From DYJK01 sp040755055 (lineage in GTDB: Bacteria; Bacteroidota; Ignavibacteria; Ignavibacteriales; Melioribacteraceae), in assembly GCA_040755055.1 (NCBI GenBank), contig JBFMBS010000007.1, positions 1 through 64,000 on the forward strand: a stretch of DNA of 64,000 nt, in the 5' to 3' direction. A program made the position numbers and the translations under genes. The notes beneath the pieces are model-generated. The model was not told the origin of the DNA, made no database searches, and worked only from the letters and a program-made list of their open reading frames with translations. Of this stretch, positions 59,917-64,000 are shown in pieces. Position 1 is the first letter of the stretch, and each line of letters opens with the position of its first letter.

Positions 59917-60948
59917 ATGAAAGAGTACAATCTTAATACCATCAAACATATTGCGGAGAAAGTAGAGTTATCGGTTTCGACAGTTTCGCGAGTATTAAAC
60001 GGGAAAGCGAAGAAATACAGAATCAGCGATGAGGCATCCGAAATTATTCTCAAAGCTGCGAAGGAACTGAATTACACTCCGAATTTGCTTGCACGCGGTT
60101 TGAGGCTTAACAAAACATTTACGATCGGTTATATCATCCCTGATATTGCCAACCCTTTCTTTTCGAGGATTGCAGATAACGTAGAAAAGTACGCACGTAA
60201 AAAAGGTTACTCTGTTGTGCTTTGCGATAGTGAGGAAGATGCAAATGTTGAGAAATCGTCTGTACAAATTTTAGCGGACAAAAAAATAGACGGTATGATA
60301 ATATCTCCGGTCGGGCAAGAAATTCAACACATACTTGATTTGAAGAAAAAGAAAATCCCGATTGTGTTCATTGACCGTTATTTCCCGGGCAAAGATATTC
60401 CGTTTGTTACATCGGAAAATTATAAAGGTGCATTCGAAGCAGTAAAACATCTGATAGAAAACGGGCACGAAAGAATTGCGTGCATTCAGGGTTTGAAAGA
60501 AACACTTCCGATTATGGAAAGAGTCCGGGGGTATATTGCTGCTTTGAAAAATTACAACATTCCGGTTGATGAGAGTTTGATTGTCGGCGATAATTTCAGC
60601 GAGCAGAACGGTTACATCGAAACGAAACTGCTTCTTAAAAAATCAAAACCGCCCACTGCAATTTTTGGATTGAGCAATTTGATTTCATTTGGAGCGATGC
60701 GAGCACTGCGCGAAGAAGGGTTATCTATACCCGGCGACACTTCTTTAATAACATTTGATGATTTACCGTACCTCGATTTTTTATCAACACCGATGACAGC
60801 AGTTGAACAGCAAGGCAATGAAATCGGCAACATCGCAACAAAAATGTTGATCGATCAAATCGAATCGGGAAAGAATTACGAAGCAGAAGGAATTTTTGTA
60901 CCGACAAAATTAATCGCACGCAGTTCGGTAAAAAAAATCAACGGGTAA
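59917..60948 (+). CDS. LacI-family transcription regulator
   Basis: 343 residues from the ATG at 59917 (a longer frame to 59854 would place the operator inside the coding region). N-terminal HTH NTIKHIAEKVELSVSTVSRVLNGK and hinge helix NLLARGLRLNKT, then a periplasmic-binding-protein-like ligand domain (GYIIPDIANPFFS, FDDLPYLDFLSTPMTAVEQ). Likely a sugar-responsive repressor. The TonB receptor gene follows at 61 bp and is a natural target, though no second operator is seen there. Confidence 0.93.
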   Translation: MKEYNLNTIKHIAEKVELSVSTVSRVLNGKAKKYRISDEASEIILKAAKELNYTPNLLARGLRLNKTFTIGYIIPDIANPFFSRIADNVEKYARKKGYSVVLCDSEEDANVEKSSVQILADKKIDGMIISPVGQEIQHILDLKKKKIPIVFIDRYFPGKDIPFVTSENYKGAFEAVKHLIENGHERIACIQGLKETLPIMERVRGYIAALKNYNIPVDESLIVGDNFSEQNGYIETKLLLKKSKPPTAIFGLSNLISFGAMRALREEGLSIPGDTSLITFDDLPYLDFLSTPMTAVEQQGNEIGNIATKMLIDQIESGKNYEAEGIFVPTKLIARSSVKKING

Positions 60949-61009
60949 AATTTGAAGAGCAACATAAATAGTAAACACACTTTTAGTAATCTCTTTTAAA
61001 GGGAGTTTT

Positions 61010-63922
61010 ATGTTGAACGCAAAAAATATTTTCATAAACTCTTGGAATAAGCCGGTACTCTTTGCAATAATTTTTCTTTCTATTTATGCAAACATATTTG
61101 CAAAGGGAAAGGTAACCGGCAAAGTTGTAGATAAAGAAACGGGTGAGCCGCTTGTTGGAGTAAACGTTATTATTAAAGATGCGAAAGTTGGTGCGGCAAC
61201 CGATCTCGACGGTGAATATATAATAATCAATGTTCCGCCGGGAGTTTATTCCATTACCGCAACAAGTATCGGTTACGAAGCTGCAACAGTAACGGATGTT
61301 AACGTAATTACTAACCGAACAATCAGAGTTGATTTTCAACTATCGAGTTCTGCTTTTCAGCAAAATGAAGTTGTTATTTCTGCTGAGAGACCACCCGTAG
61401 TAAAAGACCTTACTGCAAGCGAACAAATTATAGACGATAAATTTTTATCGCGCTCGATTGCTCGAAGTGTTCCCGAAGCAATTGAAACACAAGCCGGAAT
61501 TTTTCAAGGTTATTACCGCGGAAGTACACAAGTGCAAGCTTTGTACATGCTCGATAATGTTAGCATGAACAGCGGACTTTTTTCCGAAAACTATACCGGC
61601 ATCAACACTTCTACAATTCAAGAGATTGCGGTATTAACCGGCGGATACAATGCAGAGTTTGGAAATGCACGTTCGGCAATTATTAATGTAACAACCAAAA
61701 CAAGCAAGCAAGGAATACACGGAACGGTGATTGGCAGAATGCGTCCAGCCGGTATCTACCATTTTGGTTCTTACATGTACGGAAAAGACCTTTATGATTG
61801 GACTCACTTCAATCTCGATTATTGGACAGCGCAGACACAAGATCCCAACAGCGCGCATTACGGGAAAAATCCTTCAGAATTACTTGAGCTATGGCAGAAG
61901 CAAATTACTCCAAACGATACATTAAAAAATTATGATAAACGTGTTCAGTACGAAACAGAAGCAACACTTTACGGACCGGTTACGGAGGATCTTTCTTTTC
62001 TTGCTTCGGGACGTTTTGTGAGACACATAAATATTTTTCCGCAAGCCATTCCCGATAATCCAGAATTTAATTTTCAAGGCACGCTCGATTACAAACTCGG
62101 TTCCGATATTCAAATTAAGGTAAGTGGTTTATTCGGCGGTTATGAAAGTGCCGATAACATGTCAACAAATTGGCAAAGCACGGAATCGGCTCAAGAAGCG
62201 CAGTGGTACACACAAATGGTTGTTACCGATCCGTATCAAAGAGAAAAATATGCTTTGATGGGTGCGTTCCTTTATCAATGGCCCGAAAAAAGAAGATGGT
62301 CGCAGCTCTCAACAAAAGTTACATATCTGATTAATACTGATTCGTTTCTCGAAACAACATTCAGCTATCTGCATGATAATATGGACCGTTCGGATCGTTA
62401 CAATTCGGTCCCCGATTCATTGTATTCACATACAGCAGACAAGCAAAAATTAATTTGGTATTTGGATAAAGGTTACGAACATGCATACGATAAAACCGAT
62501 GCAAAAGTTTATTCGTTGAAATCAACTTTCACGAGTCAGATAACAAAAAATCATCTCGTGAAAACCGGCATTGAATTTACCACTTATGATTTTTACGAAG
62601 ATCATTTCATGGTTGAATACAAAGGCGGCGGCAGAGAAAATTTTGTAAATAAATTTCATGGTTATCCGTACGAAGGAAATTTCTTTATTCAGGACAAAAT
62701 GGAATTTCCCGGAATGGTTGTTAATGCCGGTATTCGTGTTGATTTCTTTGACCAAAACAGAGAAGCACCGAAGAGTATGTTTGATCCGCTCGCGTTTCAA
62801 TTAACAACGCCGGGTCATAACGCCGATGAACCGTACGGTTACCCCGGCAATCCCGAAAGAGAGAGAACAAAATTACAAGTTGCTGTTGCGCCGCGTTTGG
62901 GTATTTCACACCCGATAACAGATAATACCGTTCTTCATTTTTCTTACGGACATTTTTATCAAAGACCTTCGTGGAGTAAAATGTTCGGCTTTCCAACTGT
63001 AAGTTATGTTGAAGACGACAGCGCCGCACTCGATCAATACGGTGATCAAAAAACTTTCATGGAAGAATGGCACGGTTATTACGGCAATCCGAAACTCACT
63101 TACGAAAAAACAATTCAGTACGAAATTGGAGTTGAACACAATCTCGCAAATCTGATGATGATTGATGTAACCGGTTATTACAAAGACGGCTCGCGCGAAA
63201 CCGGATTTAATTCGATCACCGGTGTTTACCCGGCGACACATTACGCAAACAAAGCAATCATGGTTAGCAACGGCGGCTACTCCGATGTACGCGGCATCGA
63301 AAGTAAAATTGAAACACGCGCAGATTTTTATTTGAACGGCGGAATGAGCTACGATATTTATTGGTCGTGGGATGGTGTAGTCGGCTACTCGCGTTTGTAC
63401 GAACCCGGCGCCGATAGAGAAAATGTTCCGAAAGGTTTGAGAAATGCAAAAGGTGCTTGGAGTAGTTTTCATAAAATAAAAGCATGGGCAACGCTTGCGT
63501 TCCCGAAAGAATTTGGTCCCGAAGTTTTTGGTTTCAAACCTTTGAGTGATTTCTTCGTGTACGTTTATTCATGGTGGCGGAGCGGCGACCCGTACACTTA
63601 TCACGATCCGGGTGATCTTTCGACTCAGCCGAATAACAAAACGTGGTTCAATTATTATGAAATCGATTTGAAGATTGCGAAAGGATTTGAGTTCCTCGGC
63701 ACACGTTTTCAATTAAGCATGGATGTAAAAAATCTTCTCGACAGCAAATTCTACAGAAGATTATACAGTGACGATTTGATCAGATGGCATGAGCGCACCG
63801 ATTTGCCGGAGGAAGAACGTCTGCCCAAAAATGATTTTTCGAACGAGCCGGACGTTTGGAACTGGTACACTTATGAGGTTCCGCCGCGCCAAATCAATTT
63901 TGAATTGAGAATGGATTTTTGA
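61010..63922 (+). CDS. TonB-dependent outer-membrane receptor with carboxypeptidase-regulatory-like domain
   Basis: 970 residues, signal peptide about 1-30. CarboxypepD_reg domain (about 33-120, GKVVDKETGEPLVGVNVIIKDAKVGAATDLDGEYI), TonB plug (about 125-230, EIAVLTGGYNAEFGNARSAIINVTTK) and a beta barrel ending in ELRMDF with terminal Phe. It brings a ligand, probably an oligosaccharide or siderophore, across the outer membrane. Ribosome site GGGAG five bases before the ATG. It lies behind the LacI gene. The codon bias is a little more GC-rich than the left part of the window. Confidence 0.9.
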   Translation: MLNAKNIFINSWNKPVLFAIIFLSIYANIFAKGKVTGKVVDKETGEPLVGVNVIIKDAKVGAATDLDGEYIIINVPPGVYSITATSIGYEAATVTDVNVITNRTIRVDFQLSSSAFQQNEVVISAERPPVVKDLTASEQIIDDKFLSRSIARSVPEAIETQAGIFQGYYRGSTQVQALYMLDNVSMNSGLFSENYTGINTSTIQEIAVLTGGYNAEFGNARSAIINVTTKTSKQGIHGTVIGRMRPAGIYHFGSYMYGKDLYDWTHFNLDYWTAQTQDPNSAHYGKNPSELLELWQKQITPNDTLKNYDKRVQYETEATLYGPVTEDLSFLASGRFVRHINIFPQAIPDNPEFNFQGTLDYKLGSDIQIKVSGLFGGYESADNMSTNWQSTESAQEAQWYTQMVVTDPYQREKYALMGAFLYQWPEKRRWSQLSTKVTYLINTDSFLETTFSYLHDNMDRSDRYNSVPDSLYSHTADKQKLIWYLDKGYEHAYDKTDAKVYSLKSTFTSQITKNHLVKTGIEFTTYDFYEDHFMVEYKGGGRENFVNKFHGYPYEGNFFIQDKMEFPGMVVNAGIRVDFFDQNREAPKSMFDPLAFQLTTPGHNADEPYGYPGNPERERTKLQVAVAPRLGISHPITDNTVLHFSYGHFYQRPSWSKMFGFPTVSYVEDDSAALDQYGDQKTFMEEWHGYYGNPKLTYEKTIQYEIGVEHNLANLMMIDVTGYYKDGSRETGFNSITGVYPATHYANKAIMVSNGGYSDVRGIESKIETRADFYLNGGMSYDIYWSWDGVVGYSRLYEPGADRENVPKGLRNAKGAWSSFHKIKAWATLAFPKEFGPEVFGFKPLSDFFVYVYSWWRSGDPYTYHDPGDLSTQPNNKTWFNYYEIDLKIAKGFEFLGTRFQLSMDVKNLLDSKFYRRLYSDDLIRWHERTDLPEEERLPKNDFSNEPDVWNWYTYEVPPRQINFELRMDF

Positions 63923-63966
63923 AACCAGCTTTAATATCAAGTAAAAAAAATTTTAAAGGAAATAAA

Positions 63967-64000
63967 ATGCTGCCGAATCGATTAATCATAAAAAAGGTCA
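63967..64000 (+). CDS. Start of a further gene, truncated at the window edge
   Basis: ATG at 63967 with AAAGGA six bases before it; the reading frame starts MLPNRLIIKKV and is open to the end. Too short to identify. Co-transcription with the TonB receptor is likely. Confidence 0.4.
   Translation, partial: MLPNRLIIKKV

Noticed and set aside
62906..63472. 188-residue reverse frame inside the TonB receptor gene
   Set aside because: It is Cys-rich with no family features and opposite a good gene; a shadow frame.

Overview
The window looks like a contig from an uncultured or little-studied member of the Ignavibacteria (Bacteroidota/Chlorobi/Ignavibacteriota group). Reasons: low G+C, Gram-negative lipid A and BAM genes, a fused LpxC-FabZ as in Bacteroidota relatives, reg_prop-type sensor kinases, and four secreted proteins with the type IX secretion (T9SS) tail that begins with a SQNYPNPFNP-like motif. 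The lineage is inferred from these features, not from a search. A run of 100 N flanked by an exact 127-bp duplication at 22667-23020 shows that this is a scaffolded draft assembly.

Layout. Positions 1-22080 hold one very long leftward run of 14 closely spaced genes, from uppS (start 21980) to a peptidase/propeller/barrel protein (stop 1177). It builds the outer membrane: undecaprenyl-PP synthesis, BamA, two Skp/OmpH chaperones, LpxD, LpxC-FabZ, LpxA, a LipM/LplA-like enzyme, a propeller protein, the two heptose enzymes RfaE1 and RfaE2, a TamB-like protein and RNase R. A good promoter (22013-22041) starts it and a hairpin (1148-1164) ends it. A lipoprotein gene and an fmdB zinc-ribbon gene lie beyond it.

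Positions 22081-24560 form a small accessory island. It holds lexA with two 16-bp operator boxes built into a consensus promoter, two small genes behind lexA, and a three-gene DUF3467 / BECR-like / DUF2283 cassette that resembles a toxin-antitoxin system. IlvE follows. Positions 25869-31011 (rightward) hold a tandem UspA, a Na+/H+ antiporter fused to a PTS EIIA domain, an MlaE permease and glutamate dehydrogenase.

Positions 31135-48000 (leftward) form the most distinctive region. Four T9SS cargo proteins (an X-Pro peptidase/CocE-type hydrolase, a purple-acid-phosphatase-like phosphoesterase with LamG, a glycerophosphodiester phosphodiesterase with LamG/FN3, and a triple-LamG protein) lie beside a LuxR-type response regulator and its reg_prop sensor kinase. 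A 20-bp dyad (AATCGCACGAACGTGGTATT and close variants) occurs upstream of the regulator gene and upstream of three of the four cargo genes, so I predict a small local regulon. Two cargo genes carry palindromic repeats inserted in frame in their sorting domains. A lipoprotein with Ig-like domains ends the region.

Positions 48227-63922 (rightward) hold a double-receiver/PPDK-type ATP-grasp protein, an aminotransferase, a VapBC pair flanked by the same palindromic repeat, an M16 peptidase, nuoGHI, a YifB/ComM-type ATPase, a LacI-family regulator with its own operator, and a TonB-dependent receptor. A further gene starts at the right edge. I found no rRNA, tRNA, CRISPR array or insertion sequence.
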